Below are positions 17,933-26,407 of a stretch of DNA of 64,000 nucleotides, one piece after another. The notes beneath the pieces are model-generated. The model worked only from the letters and a program-made list of their open reading frames with translations, was not told where the DNA came from and made no database searches. The DNA comes from Thermoanaerobaculia bacterium (GTDB lineage: Bacteria; Acidobacteriota; Thermoanaerobaculia; Multivoradales; J023), in contig JAUIJL010000007.1 in the NCBI GenBank assembly GCA_030431255.1, positions 186,001 through 250,000 of the forward strand, read 5' to 3'. The stretch's first letter is position 1; each line of letters starts with the position of its first letter. Position numbers and translations under genes: made by a program.

Positions 17933-18784
17933 ATGCTGAATTCCGCAGAAGAGCTGCTGCAAAAAATCCGCCTACAGGCACGGCTGATCCGTTTTGATGA
18001 GCAGACTGTACCGGAGACCTCCATTGAGGACCTCCAACCCCGCCTCTACAGAAGGTTCCTCAAGGATTCGTCTGAAGACGAAACCTTGGTCCTGAACAAG
18101 CTGCGATTGCTACAAGGGGACGACGTAGGGGAAGAACGGGCGACGGTCTCCGGCATCTTGATGTGCAACGAATCTCCGGAGGAATGGCTACCCGGCGCTT
18201 TCGTCCAAGCGGTCTGTTACGCCGACAGCCAACGGGACGCAGACCATCAGCTGGACGCCCAGGACATCACGGGCCCCTTGGACGAGCAGATCCTCCGGGC
18301 TGTGGCCTTTGTCAAACGCAATATGCGCACCGCCGCCATCAAAGATCCGGCGCGCAGAGACTAGCCCCAATACAGCATCCGCGCCGTCTTCGAGGCGATC
18401 GTCAATGCGGTCGCCCACCGCGACTACTCCATCCACGGCTCTAAGATTCGGCTCTTCATGTTCTCCGACCGTCTCGAGCTCTATTCCCCTGGAGCCCTGC
18501 CGAACACCCTGACGGTAGACAGCTTGGCTCTCCGCCAATCCACCCGCAACGAGCTGATCACGTCCCTCTTGGCCAAAGGTCTCTTTGAGAACCCCACCGA
18601 CGGCACTCCTGGTCTGCGCAGCTTGATGGAAAAACGCGGTGAAGGTGTACCGATCATTCTCCAAGAAAGCCGGAGCCTCAGCGGTAGAGCACCGGAGTAC
18701 CAAGTCATCGACCACGCCGAGGTGCTTCTGACGATCTGGGCCGCCGACCCCGAATCGGCAAGAGCTGCCGCTCGATCTTCATAA
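17933..18784 (+). pseudogene. Broken Schlafen/AlbA_2-type ATP-binding protein gene
   Basis: The frame runs from an ATG at 17933, meets TAG at 18362-18364, and continues in the same frame to 18784. The first part carries the middle region of AlbA_2-type putative transcriptional regulators ('LNKLRLLQGD', 'GPLDEQILRAVAFVKRN'). Immediately after the stop comes the GHKL-like C-terminal domain ('IRAVFEAIVNAVAHRDYSIHG', 'ELYSPGALPNTLT'). A single in-frame nonsense codon therefore splits one protein. The N-terminal AlbA_2 (Schlafen core) domain is missing altogether. Both features indicate decay. Such genes occur in mobile or defence contexts. Readthrough or a two-piece protein is possible but less likely. 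Confidence 0.75.
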
Positions 18785-18929
18785 ACGGACGGCGGATGCT
18801 GGTACCATCAGGCGACACATGGCACGGCCGAGCAGCTCCGCCGTGCTTTCCCCGCACACTACGCCACGATCCCGCCCGTCATCGATGATCCTCGAGATGC
18901 CCGGGATGCGTCGGCTCGGAGGATAGACG

Positions 18930-20585
18930 GTGACCATTCTCGGAAAAGAAGCCCATCAGGACGAACGCTTTGAGCGCCGTGCCGCGGCTTGGCTCGAAGC
19001 CATTGCAGCGTTACAACAAAGGGAAGAGGCCATCCGCATGGGCGGTGGCGAGCGCTCCCAGGAAAAACAGCGCAAAAAGGGCAAAATGCTCGCCCGGGAA
19101 CGGGTGGAATACCTTTGCGACGACGGCACCTTCATGGAATGGGGCCTGTGGGTCGGCGAAGGTATGTACGAAGAGCACGGCGGTGCACCTTCGGCCGGTG
19201 TGGTGTGCGGCACGGGTTTGATCCACGGTCGCGAGGTGATGGTGATCGCCAACGACGCCACCGTTAAAGCCGGGGCCTGGTTCCCGATCACCTGCAAGAA
19301 AATCTTGCGGGCTCAAGAAATCGCGCTAGAAAACCGGCTGCCCCTAGTGTATCTGGTGGATTCCGCCGGCGTCTTCCTGCCCATGCAGGACGAGATCTTC
19401 CCCGACAAAGAGCATTTCGGCCGGGTGTTCTACAACAATGCCCGCTTGTCGGCGGAAGGTATTTTCCAAATGGCGGCGATCATGGGCTCGTGCGTGGCCG
19501 GCGGCGCCTACCTGCCGATCATGAGCGACGAAAGCCATATCGTGGAAGGCACCAGCTCGATTTTCCTCGCCGGCTCCCACCTGGTGAAAGCGGCGATCGG
19601 CGAGCAGATCGACAATCAAAGCCTGGGCGGCGCCGAGGTTCAATGCGACATCTCCGGCGTGGTGGACCACCGCCATCCCGACGACAAGAGCTGTCTCGAC
19701 AAAATCCGCAGCCAATTCTCCCAGCTGGCCGCCACCCCGCGTGCGCCCTTCGCCCGTCGTGAGCCGCAGCCGCCGAAATACTCACCCGAAGAGATCTACG
19801 GGCTGCTCGAGCTCGACCGCTCGCGCCCCTACGACGTGCGCGACGTGCTCGCCCGCCTGCTCGACGGTAGTGAATTCGACGAGTTCAAGGCGTCCTACGG
19901 CCAGACCATCGTCTGCGGCACCGGTTGGATCGACGGTTGGGCCGTCGGCATCGTAGCCAACCAGCGCTCAATCGTGCCGCGCAAAACCGGTCTCGAAGCC
20001 AAGGATAAGGAGCTGCAAATCGGTGGCGTGGTCTACTCCGACTCCGCAGACAAAGCCGCTCGTTTCATCCAATTGTGCAACCAGAAGGGCATCCCCCTGG
20101 TCTTCCTCCAAGACGTCACCGGCTTCATGGTGGGCAGCCGCGCCGAGCGGGGCGGCATCATTAAAGACGGCGCCAAATTGGTGAACGCGGTGGCCAACAG
20201 CGTGGTGCCCAAGATCACCATTTTCACCGGCAACAGCTACGGCGCCGGCAACTACGCCATGTGCGGCAAAGCCTACGGCGCCCGCTTCCTCTACGCCTGG
20301 CCGTCCGCGGCGATCGCGGTGATGGGCGGTGCCCAGGCCTCCAAGACCCTGTTGGCGATCCAGCTCAAAAACCGTGAGGTCAGCGACGAGGAAAAGAACG
20401 AGATGCTGAGCCGTATTCAAAAGAAATACGACGACGCCACCGACCCTCGCTACGCCGCTTCCCGTTTGTGGGTCGACGAGATCATCACCCCGGTGGAAAC
20501 TCGCCGCGCCATTTCTCGCTCGTTGGCCTGCGCCGCCTGCCAAGCGGAGCTGCCGGACTTCCGCACCGGCGTGCTGCAAACCTGA
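18930..20585 (+). CDS. Acyl-CoA carboxylase carboxyltransferase (beta) subunit, MCC/PCC-like
   Basis: 551 residues from a GTG at 18930 with GGAGGAT just upstream. It contains the two crotonase-like carboxyltransferase halves: 'LVDSAGVFLPMQDEIFPDKEHFGR', read here as the acyl-CoA side blocks LVDSAGVFLPMQ and HFGRVFYN, and the carboxybiotin side 'FLQDVTGFMVGS...GGIIKDGAKLVNAVA' and 'GNSYGAGNYAMCGKAYG'. These blocks are closest to 3-methylcrotonyl-CoA carboxylase beta (leucine degradation), though propionyl- or geranyl-CoA specificity cannot be excluded. No biotin-carrying alpha subunit is encoded nearby. A repeat-rich spacer follows. Confidence 0.9.
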   Translation: MTILGKEAHQDERFERRAAAWLEAIAALQQREEAIRMGGGERSQEKQRKKGKMLARERVEYLCDDGTFMEWGLWVGEGMYEEHGGAPSAGVVCGTGLIHGREVMVIANDATVKAGAWFPITCKKILRAQEIALENRLPLVYLVDSAGVFLPMQDEIFPDKEHFGRVFYNNARLSAEGIFQMAAIMGSCVAGGAYLPIMSDESHIVEGTSSIFLAGSHLVKAAIGEQIDNQSLGGAEVQCDISGVVDHRHPDDKSCLDKIRSQFSQLAATPRAPFARREPQPPKYSPEEIYGLLELDRSRPYDVRDVLARLLDGSEFDEFKASYGQTIVCGTGWIDGWAVGIVANQRSIVPRKTGLEAKDKELQIGGVVYSDSADKAARFIQLCNQKGIPLVFLQDVTGFMVGSRAERGGIIKDGAKLVNAVANSVVPKITIFTGNSYGAGNYAMCGKAYGARFLYAWPSAAIAVMGGAQASKTLLAIQLKNREVSDEEKNEMLSRIQKKYDDATDPRYAASRLWVDEIITPVETRRAISRSLACAACQAELPDFRTGVLQT

Positions 20586-20603
20586 TCGCGCAGAGGTCTA
20601 ATT

Positions 20604-20706
20604 CGGACGTAGGGTCGGGGCTTGCCCCCGACCGGGCTCGCAGAGGCAGAACCTTCCTCGCCCAACTCTTCCGGACGTAGGGCCGGGCTTGCCCCCGGCC
20701 GGGCTT
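20604..20706. repeat. Two copies of a palindromic CGTAGGG...GGGCTTGCCCCC repeat
   Basis: Near-identical units at 20604-20636 and 20672-20706 share CGGACGTAGGG followed by a G/C-rich arm, a CTTG centre and the complementary arm (for example GTCGGGG-CTTG-CCCCCGAC). A relative is present at 46685-46711. This type of dispersed intergenic palindrome is non-coding and probably multiplies in trans. Confidence 0.75.
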
Positions 20707-20776
20707 GTGGAGGCTCGGCTTTGCCCCGCCTCTCGGGTGCGCGCAAGCCCCACCCCAACGCCAGATCACGAGTGTT

Positions 20777-21706
20777 CTACCCCTGTCGCAGGGACACCAG
20801 ACCCGCGAGCCCAAGGAAAGCCACCAACAAACCCAAGCTGAGCTCGCCGAGGGCCGGAACCTCGACGGGTGTCACTTGGCCGGTCACCGCCAGGGGCACC
20901 CTGGCCCAGATTTCGGTCTCCAGCCGCCGGATCTCGGGGCTCGTATCGTCGGTGGGATTCGAGAAATAGGCCGTGTTGCCGAAATACAGCGGCGGATCCA
21001 CGATACCCGGGCTGCTCACGAAGCTGATCCACATGCCACCGTCGGCATCGATATCCAGGCTGTCCATGAAGTAAAGCTCGTAGGCATCCCCGGCCAGGCT
21101 GGTCAGCTCGCGGCTGTCGGAGAGCTCACCGGTTGTCGGGTCGAGCACCGCCAGGACGGGAGGGTCGATGCCGCTGATGGAGGCCACCAGCACATAGAGC
21201 CGACCGTCCCACCAAGCGATGTCCTGCGGCGTGCCCGAGGCCATGGTGGTTTCGAGAGTCAGGGTCTCAGAGACCAAATCGTAGGAAAATATTTCTCCGG
21301 TTGACCTCGAGATCCAAAGCAATCCTTGGTCGTCAAACGCTAGATTCGCGGATCCCGAAAAGCCGATAAAGGCCAGATCCTCGCTGGTCCCCGCCTCCAG
21401 ATCGAGCTCAAATAGACGGACGTTGTTGAGGGCTGAAACCGCAGTGGCGTAGAGCAGGCCACTGGCCTCATGGTGCTCCAAACCCTGGATGTTCGGAACA
21501 TCGGCGAACGTCCAGCGCTCGCCCTCGGGCACCCGTTCACCGGCTTCGGTCAAACGCAGCTCAACGACTTCGTTGATGTATTGAGCGCTATATCCCACCG
21601 CTTCGGCAAATAGGCTCGCCGGCAAGCAAAGCACGAAGAGCAACCCTAGGATCCCGGCGCTCACACGCTTGGCCGGAGATCGAAACCTTGAATGAAACCT
21701 GCTCAT
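20777..21706 (-). CDS. Secreted beta-propeller-like protein with PEP-CTERM/IPTL-type C-terminal anchor
   Basis: 309 residues from an ATG at 21706, preceded by AAGGGGG. A signal peptide is followed by repeated beta-strand units ('VPNIQGLEHHEASGLLYA', 'LAFDDQGLLWISRSTGEI') suggesting a small NHL/YVTN-like propeller. The C-terminus is a sorting-signal-like tripartite tail: Pro-Ala-Leu-Gly-Glu-Leu, a hydrophobic helix ('LGLLVAFLGLAGLVSL') and a terminal Arg-Gln-Gly. This resembles IPTL/PEP-CTERM signals processed by exosortase-type enzymes. No exosortase is present in the window. Function unknown; probably surface-attached or released. Confidence 0.77.
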   Translation of the reverse strand: MSRFHSRFRSPAKRVSAGILGLLFVLCLPASLFAEAVGYSAQYINEVVELRLTEAGERVPEGERWTFADVPNIQGLEHHEASGLLYATAVSALNNVRLFELDLEAGTSEDLAFIGFSGSANLAFDDQGLLWISRSTGEIFSYDLVSETLTLETTMASGTPQDIAWWDGRLYVLVASISGIDPPVLAVLDPTTGELSDSRELTSLAGDAYELYFMDSLDIDADGGMWISFVSSPGIVDPPLYFGNTAYFSNPTDDTSPEIRRLETEIWARVPLAVTGQVTPVEVPALGELSLGLLVAFLGLAGLVSLRQG

Positions 21707-21805
21707 GATGCCCCCTTGCGATCTCGAAGATGTTGTAGAAGCATATCATATGAGTCACAGCGCTCGAACGCAACCCTCGTGCCGCGCCTGGGGATCACTC
21801 CGGGG

Positions 21806-22834
21806 TCACTGGCCCGTGCTCGGTCGACCCCAGAGCAGATCCCATCCTTGGCGTAGCTCTTCTTTGATGCTCAAGCTGCGTCGATCGGTCCCCGGCCACT
21901 GCCGAACATCCACCACCTGCCCATCGGCATCGAAGGTGGCGCGGGCGTGGAACGGCGTGAACGAGGGTTTGGAGATCAATCCGTAGCGGCGATCGTGAAA
22001 CATCACGTGCTCACCGTTTCGAGTGGTTTGGACAAAATCGGCGGCGAACCAGGCAAAGACCTTGGCGCCGCGATGCTCCCGGGCACGGCGGATCTCGGGT
22101 CCTTGATCCGACCGCAGCTCCGTCCATCGGATCGGCCGGGGGGCCACAGCGGAGCGAAAGCCCACTCGGAATGTACTCTCTTCGTCGTAGGCGGAGATCC
22201 GCCGAATCAATGGAAAAAAGAATGGGGTTCCGGCTCGGACATCAACGGCTACGAATCCCGTGGTCTCGAGCTCCTGACGGGCGACGCTTTGGGCGTGGAG
22301 GGTGAGCACCAATCCTAAAGCTAGATAAGACACTCCCCAAAGCAAGGCGACACCACCCCAGCGTCGCAAGCGGTCGGTCGTGCCCCAACGGGTGTAGGCC
22401 AGGAGCAGCGTCACGAGCAGGGGCACTGTGAACAAGGGATCGATGATCGCCACGGCGTCGAAGACGAAGCGTTTGGAGCTGAAGGGCGCCAAAAGCTGGG
22501 TGCCGTAGGTGGTGAAGGCGTCCAGGATCGGATGGGTCCACAGGGCCCAAAAGGCAAGGTGGATCCAGATCTTGAGATCCCGTCCACCCCCGAGCGCTTT
22601 AGAGCCCAAGAAGCCGACGACGGGAGCGACGATCGGCAGGACCACCAAGGAATGGCTGGACCCGCGATGGGCCGCTAGGGTGTCCCACTCGTCGCTCCAC
22701 AGCCCGGCGAGCACGTCGAGATCCGGCGACATGCCCGCCAAGGCACCGAAGAGCACGGCCCGACGCCCCAGGTGTTTATGAAAAAAAGCCGCGCCGATGG
22801 CGCCTCCCAAGCTCGCTTGTGTCAACGGATCCAC
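21806..22834 (-). CDS. Membrane-bound metal-dependent hydrolase, YdjM/DUF457 family
   Basis: 342 residues from a GTG at 22834 with GAGGAGG upstream. The N-terminus is the family signature: 'MDPLTQASLGGAIGAAFF', 'GALAGMSPDLDVLAG', 'AHRGSSHSL' and 'WTHPILDAFTTYGTQLL', with conserved His/Asp residues thought to bind a metal. About four membrane helices occupy the first 190 residues, and a soluble beta-rich region follows. E. coli YdjM is LexA-regulated; no LexA box was recognised here. Divergent from the hydroxyacyl-CoA dehydrogenase gene. Confidence 0.87.
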   Translation of the reverse strand: MDPLTQASLGGAIGAAFFHKHLGRRAVLFGALAGMSPDLDVLAGLWSDEWDTLAAHRGSSHSLVVLPIVAPVVGFLGSKALGGGRDLKIWIHLAFWALWTHPILDAFTTYGTQLLAPFSSKRFVFDAVAIIDPLFTVPLLVTLLLAYTRWGTTDRLRRWGGVALLWGVSYLALGLVLTLHAQSVARQELETTGFVAVDVRAGTPFFFPLIRRISAYDEESTFRVGFRSAVAPRPIRWTELRSDQGPEIRRAREHRGAKVFAWFAADFVQTTRNGEHVMFHDRRYGLISKPSFTPFHARATFDADGQVVDVRQWPGTDRRSLSIKEELRQGWDLLWGRPSTGQ

Positions 22835-23009
22835 AATCCCTCCTCATCGATTGACCGCCCCTTTGCGGCTCCGGGAGTCTACGCCAACCGCACTCGCCGG
22901 CCATGCCTGCGAACAGTTGAGCCCTGCCCCACGGTGCGCTACGCTTCCGCCACGATGCATCCCCGGCATCGAGCTCCCGCCTTGCTTCCTCAGACCAGGA
23001 GAACCTCCC

Positions 23010-23903
23010 ATGCAGATCGACGACATTCGCCGCCTGTGCGTGACCGGTGCCGGCCAAATGGGCGCTCAAATCGCCGTCCAAGCCGCCATGCACGGCCTTG
23101 AGGTCGCGCTTCACGATATTTCAGAAGAGCAGCTCGAACGGGCCGTGAGTGAGAACCGCAAACACCTCGGCCGTAAGGTGGAAAAGGGCAGCATGACCGC
23201 CGACGAGCTGGAGGCCACCTTTGCCCGTCTGACCACCACCACGGACCTCGAAGCAGCCTGCAAGGGCGCGGACTTTGTGATCGAGGCGGTGGTGGAGAAG
23301 CTCGAGGTCAAGCGGAAAGTCTTCGCCGAGCTCGACCGCTACACCCCCGACCACGCCATCCTCGCCACCAACAGCTCTTACCTCGGCAACTCCCGCATCG
23401 CCGACGCCACGGGCCGTCCCAAGAAGGTGGTCAACATGCACTTCTTTTATCCGCCCCTGGTGATGAAGCTGGTGGAGGTGGTGCGCGGCGATTCCACCTC
23501 CGACGAGACCATGGACCTCACCCTCGCCCTGGCGGAGCGCATGGGCAAAGTGGCGGTGCGGGTAGAAAAGGAGATGCCAGGCTTCTTGGTCAACCGTATT
23601 CTGCGGGCCCTGGCCAACGAGGCCTACGATCTGCTGGAAAACGGCGTCGCCACCTTCGAGGACATCGACAAAGCGTGCAAGCTGGGTCTCAACCATCCCA
23701 TGGGCCCGTTCATGCTCGGCGACTTCAGCGGCCTGGATATCGGCTACAACGCCCGCCTGGAGCGCTACCAAGAAACCGGCGACGAGCGCTTCAAACCACC
23801 CGAGGCCCTGGAGCTCAGGGTCAAACGGGGCGATCTCGGCCGGAAAACCGGCCGCGGCTTTTACGATTACTCCACTAACCCACCGACTCCAACGGAGGAT
23901 TGA
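23010..23903 (+). CDS. 3-hydroxyacyl-CoA (3-hydroxybutyryl-CoA-type) dehydrogenase
   Basis: 297 residues from the ATG at 23010 with AGGAGAA upstream; a longer frame to 22797 lacks a ribosome binding site and extends beyond the conserved N-terminus. The Rossmann motif GAGQMG lies near residues 12-17. The blocks 'ATNSSYLGNSRIA', 'VVNMHFFYPPLVMKLVEVV' (catalytic His), 'GFLVNRILRALANEA' and 'KLGLNHPMGPF' are those of the short NAD-dependent 3-hydroxybutyryl-CoA dehydrogenases, which interconvert 3-hydroxyacyl-CoA and 3-oxoacyl-CoA. The SDR gene begins 3 bases after its stop, so they form an operon in fatty-acid or amino-acid oxidation. Confidence 0.93.
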   Translation: MQIDDIRRLCVTGAGQMGAQIAVQAAMHGLEVALHDISEEQLERAVSENRKHLGRKVEKGSMTADELEATFARLTTTTDLEAACKGADFVIEAVVEKLEVKRKVFAELDRYTPDHAILATNSSYLGNSRIADATGRPKKVVNMHFFYPPLVMKLVEVVRGDSTSDETMDLTLALAERMGKVAVRVEKEMPGFLVNRILRALANEAYDLLENGVATFEDIDKACKLGLNHPMGPFMLGDFSGLDIGYNARLERYQETGDERFKPPEALELRVKRGDLGRKTGRGFYDYSTNPPTPTED

Positions 23904-23906
23904 TCC

Positions 23907-24674
23907 ATGGACATAAAAAATAGTGTAGCTCTGGTGACCGGCGGCGCTTCGGGCCTGGGCGAGGCGACGGTGCGTCGCCTCGTGGGCGCCGGAGCCAAGG
24001 CCGTGATTGTGGACCTCAACCAAGAGCGGGGTGAGGCCCTGGCCGGCGAGCTCGGCGACGGCGTCGTCTTCGTCAAGGCCAATGTGGCGGACCCGGCGGA
24101 GGTCCAGAGTGCGGTCGACGCTGCGGGTGAGCTGGGCGATTTGCGCATCGCGGTCAGCTGCGCAGGCATCGGCCCGGCGGCCAAAACCGTGGGGCGCGAC
24201 GGCAGCGGTCACGACCTGGACATGTACCGCAAGGTGATCGAGGTCAACTTGATCGGTACCTTTAATGTCTTGCGCCTGTCGGCCGCGGCCATGGCGAAGA
24301 ACGAGCCCAACGACGACGGCGAGCGCGGCGTGGTGATCAACACCGCCTCCGTGGCCGCTTTCGACGGTCAAATCGGTCAAGTCGCCTATTCGTCGTCCAA
24401 GGGCGGCGTGGTCGGCATGACATTGCCCGCCGCTCGCGACCTGATGAAGCTCGGCGTGCGTGTGGTGACCATTGCTCCGGGTACCTTCGACACCCCGTTG
24501 CTCGCCGGCCTGCCCGAGAACGTGCGCGAGGCCCTGGCCGCCGGCATCCCGTTCCCGCGCCGCCTCGGCAGCCCCGACGAATACGCTCATCTCGCCCAGC
24601 ACATCGCGGAGAATGCCTACCTCAACGCCGAGGTCATTCGCTTGGACGGCGCCCTGCGCATGCCTCCTCGCTGA
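23907..24674 (+). CDS. Short-chain dehydrogenase/reductase, type II 3-hydroxyacyl-CoA dehydrogenase-like
   Basis: 255 residues. The cofactor motif is 'TGGASGLG', the catalytic block '[13 protein letters not shown]' (Tyr-x3-Lys) with the preceding Ser in '[14 protein letters not shown]', and '[17 protein letters not shown]' follows. The overall sequence is close to HSD17B10-type enzymes, which oxidise short 3-hydroxyacyl-CoAs, including 2-methyl-3-hydroxybutyryl-CoA from isoleucine. Its position 3 bases after a hydroxybutyryl-CoA dehydrogenase gene and near an MCC-like carboxyltransferase supports branched-chain amino acid or short acyl-CoA breakdown. Confidence 0.92.
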   Translation: MDIKNSVALVTGGASGLGEATVRRLVGAGAKAVIVDLNQERGEALAGELGDGVVFVKANVADPAEVQSAVDAAGELGDLRIAVSCAGIGPAAKTVGRDGSGHDLDMYRKVIEVNLIGTFNVLRLSAAAMAKNEPNDDGERGVVINTASVAAFDGQIGQVAYSSSKGGVVGMTLPAARDLMKLGVRVVTIAPGTFDTPLLAGLPENVREALAAGIPFPRRLGSPDEYAHLAQHIAENAYLNAEVIRLDGALRMPPR

Positions 24675-24680
24675 TCCATA

Positions 24681-25499
24681 ATGCCGGCTGATTGGAACAC
24701 CTCACCCTCCGAGAGGAGCAGCTCAGGAGTTTCGCGGCTGGTCATTCTGGGCGCCAGCAACGTCGCCCGCTGTTTGCCCACGGCTCTGGCCACCGCCAGG
24801 GCCGTTTCCCTTTGCGCCCAACCCGATCTGCCGTCCTGGATCGCCGTCGCCGCCGGCCGCGGACGGTCTTACGGCCAAACCAGCGCCCTGATCGGCCGCA
24901 CCCTGCCCGGCATTCTGCCTTCGGGCTTGTGGTCGGCACTCGACGGAGCACCCGCGGGCCCGACTTACGCCTTGCTCACGGACATCGGCAACGACATCGC
25001 CTACGGCGTCGAGCCCGAGCGGATCATCCACTGGCTGGAAACCGTCCTAGACACCCTGCCCACCGACACCCGCGTCTCGGTCAGCGCCCTGCCCCTCGAC
25101 AACCTGGACCGCTTCCCCCTCGCCTTCCTCGAAGTCTTCCGCAAAACCCTCTTCCCGAGCTCCAATCAGCCCATCGCCCACCTCCTACAACAAGCGGAGA
25201 CTCTCGACGACTCCCTGAGACTGCTCTGCGCCGATCGCAAGATCGAAATCGTCGAGCAGCCGGAGTCGTGGTTCGGCCTCGACCCCATCCACTACCGACT
25301 CAGGCTCCGACACGTGATTTGGAGCCACCTGCTGAGGCCGTGGCTGGATCCGGCAATCCGCTCGACATCCACCGTCAAGGCCCGAAACCTGCCCTACCCA
25401 CGAGCTTGGCCCGAGCGCTTCGGCGTCTTTGGACGACGCCTCGGGCGTCCACAGCCGTGTTTGACCCTCAAGGACGGGACACCGGTTCACCTTTTCTGA
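24681..25499 (+). CDS. SGNH-hydrolase-like protein
   Basis: 272 residues, starting 6 bases after the SDR stop and probably translated by coupling, because no clear ribosome binding site is seen. The blocks are SGNH-like but divergent: 'LVILGASNVAR' (block I, with Ser in Gly-Ala-Ser-Asn), 'LTDIGNDIAYG' (Gly-x-x-Asn-like) and 'GLDPIHYR' (Asp-x-x-His). No signal peptide. Substrate unknown; in this operon an esterase or thioesterase role in acyl metabolism would fit but is only a guess. A decayed copy of its 3' end is present at 25939-26000. Confidence 0.75.
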   Translation: MPADWNTSPSERSSSGVSRLVILGASNVARCLPTALATARAVSLCAQPDLPSWIAVAAGRGRSYGQTSALIGRTLPGILPSGLWSALDGAPAGPTYALLTDIGNDIAYGVEPERIIHWLETVLDTLPTDTRVSVSALPLDNLDRFPLAFLEVFRKTLFPSSNQPIAHLLQQAETLDDSLRLLCADRKIEIVEQPESWFGLDPIHYRLRLRHVIWSHLLRPWLDPAIRSTSTVKARNLPYPRAWPERFGVFGRRLGRPQPCLTLKDGTPVHLF

Positions 25500-26126
25500 A
25501 CGAGCCTACAGACGGATGCGTGCTGGGCGGCGAGCCCACTGCCTCGCCGCCGAAATTTGGCGCTCAGGGCTCCTGATTCTAAGTGGGACTATGGATTGAT
25601 GGCGGTGTCTGGTCGCGGATCCCGGCCCGGTCGTCGCCAAGCTCTCCATCCCTCTCCCCAAAGAGGGCGAGTGATCTTGCTGCTAGCCTTATGCGGATGA
25701 TTTCGAGACTCGTTGAACGTGGCTGAGGAGCTACCTGAATGCGAAAACCGATTGAGCCCGAGTGGGACGAGTTTCACGATGTGTTATTGGCCGTCGGTGA
25801 TCCATGCTTATCCCTGCATCATCGCCGATGACAGAAGCCGACAGAAGGCCGGCAGAAGAACGGAAAGACACCGGAAGACGTACCACGCAACGCCAACGGT
25901 CGGTTGGAGCACGATCTGAGATGCAGTAAAACCGGCGGCCCTACCCACGAGCCAACCCCAGCGCTTCGGCTTCTTTGGACGATACCTCGGGCGTCCACAC
26001 GGTTTTGGCTACCTTGCAGCTCGCGTCTCTTGGAGCTAAGAAAAATCCGCGCCGGTTGCAGGATGAACGCTGGGGACGGTAACGGCCTGCCTGCTCGGCA
26101 GGTGAATTCCTGGTTGCCCCGCTCTG
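25500..26126. other. Gene-poor, degenerate spacer
   Basis: About 630 bases with no intact gene. A 30-codon frame with a good AGGAG site (25739-25831) may be a remnant; its frame continues beyond the TGA with charged residues but matches nothing I know. A decayed copy of the upstream SGNH gene end lies at 25939-26000. The base composition falls towards the right, where the toxin-antitoxin genes begin. Confidence 0.5.
25939..26000 (+). pseudogene. Partial, frameshifted copy of the SGNH gene 3' end
   Basis: Bases 25939-25998 align closely with 25392-25452 inside the SGNH gene: both read CCCTACCCACGAGC, then AGCGCTTCGGC, TCTTTGGACGA and CCTCGGGCGTCCACA. One base is missing relative to the parent after the first 20 bases, shifting the frame. 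No start or upstream homology is visible, so this is a scrap of a duplication. Confidence 0.7.
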
Positions 26127-26146
26127 AGTGATAGAATAGTATCACT
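26127..26146. promoter_or_regulatory. Operator palindrome of the toxin-antitoxin operon
   Basis: A perfect 7-bp inverted repeat, AGTGATA (26127-26133) and TATCACT (26140-26146), with a 6-base spacer, ends 3 bases before the antitoxin start. Position and symmetry fit an autoregulatory Phd/YefM binding site overlapping an A/T-rich promoter -10 region. Confidence 0.75.
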
Positions 26147-26149
26147 TTC

Positions 26150-26407
26150 ATGAAAACAGAGCTCGTCACCACATTAAAGCGCCAAGCCACCAAGATATTG
26201 GCAGAGCTTCATGAATCGAAAGAACCGGTTCTGATTACCGAGCACGGTAAGCCTTCTGCGTATCTTGTCGATTTCAACGACTTCGAAGCCATGCGAAAGA
26301 GGATACAAATCCTCGAGGGTATTGCTCGTGGCGAGAGAGCCGTTTTTGAAGGGCGTGTTTGCTCGGAAGACGAGGCGCAAAAGAAATTGAGCAAATGGCT
26401 CAAGTAA
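26150..26407 (+). CDS. Type II antitoxin, Phd/YefM family
   Basis: 85 residues. The N-terminal Phd/YefM DNA-binding fold is visible: 'LKRQATKILAELHESKEPVLITEHGKPSAYLV' split into its blocks KRQATKILAEL, EPVLITEHGKP and AYLVDFNDFEAM. The charged C-terminal part ('EDEAQKKLSKWLK') would wrap the toxin. The gene overlaps the toxin gene by 13 bases, and a perfect palindrome lies directly in front of it, so autoregulation is likely. Its GC content is clearly lower than that of the surrounding genes, consistent with acquisition. Confidence 0.9.
   Translation: MKTELVTTLKRQATKILAELHESKEPVLITEHGKPSAYLVDFNDFEAMRKRIQILEGIARGERAVFEGRVCSEDEAQKKLSKWLK

Noticed and set aside
23121-24602. A 493-codon minus-strand frame
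   Set aside because: Antisense to the hydroxyacyl-CoA dehydrogenase and SDR genes, spanning both; His/Val/Gly-rich shadow.
25739-25831. A 30-codon gene with a good ribosome binding site
   Set aside because: Too short, no recognisable fold, and in a decayed spacer; reported only as a possible remnant.
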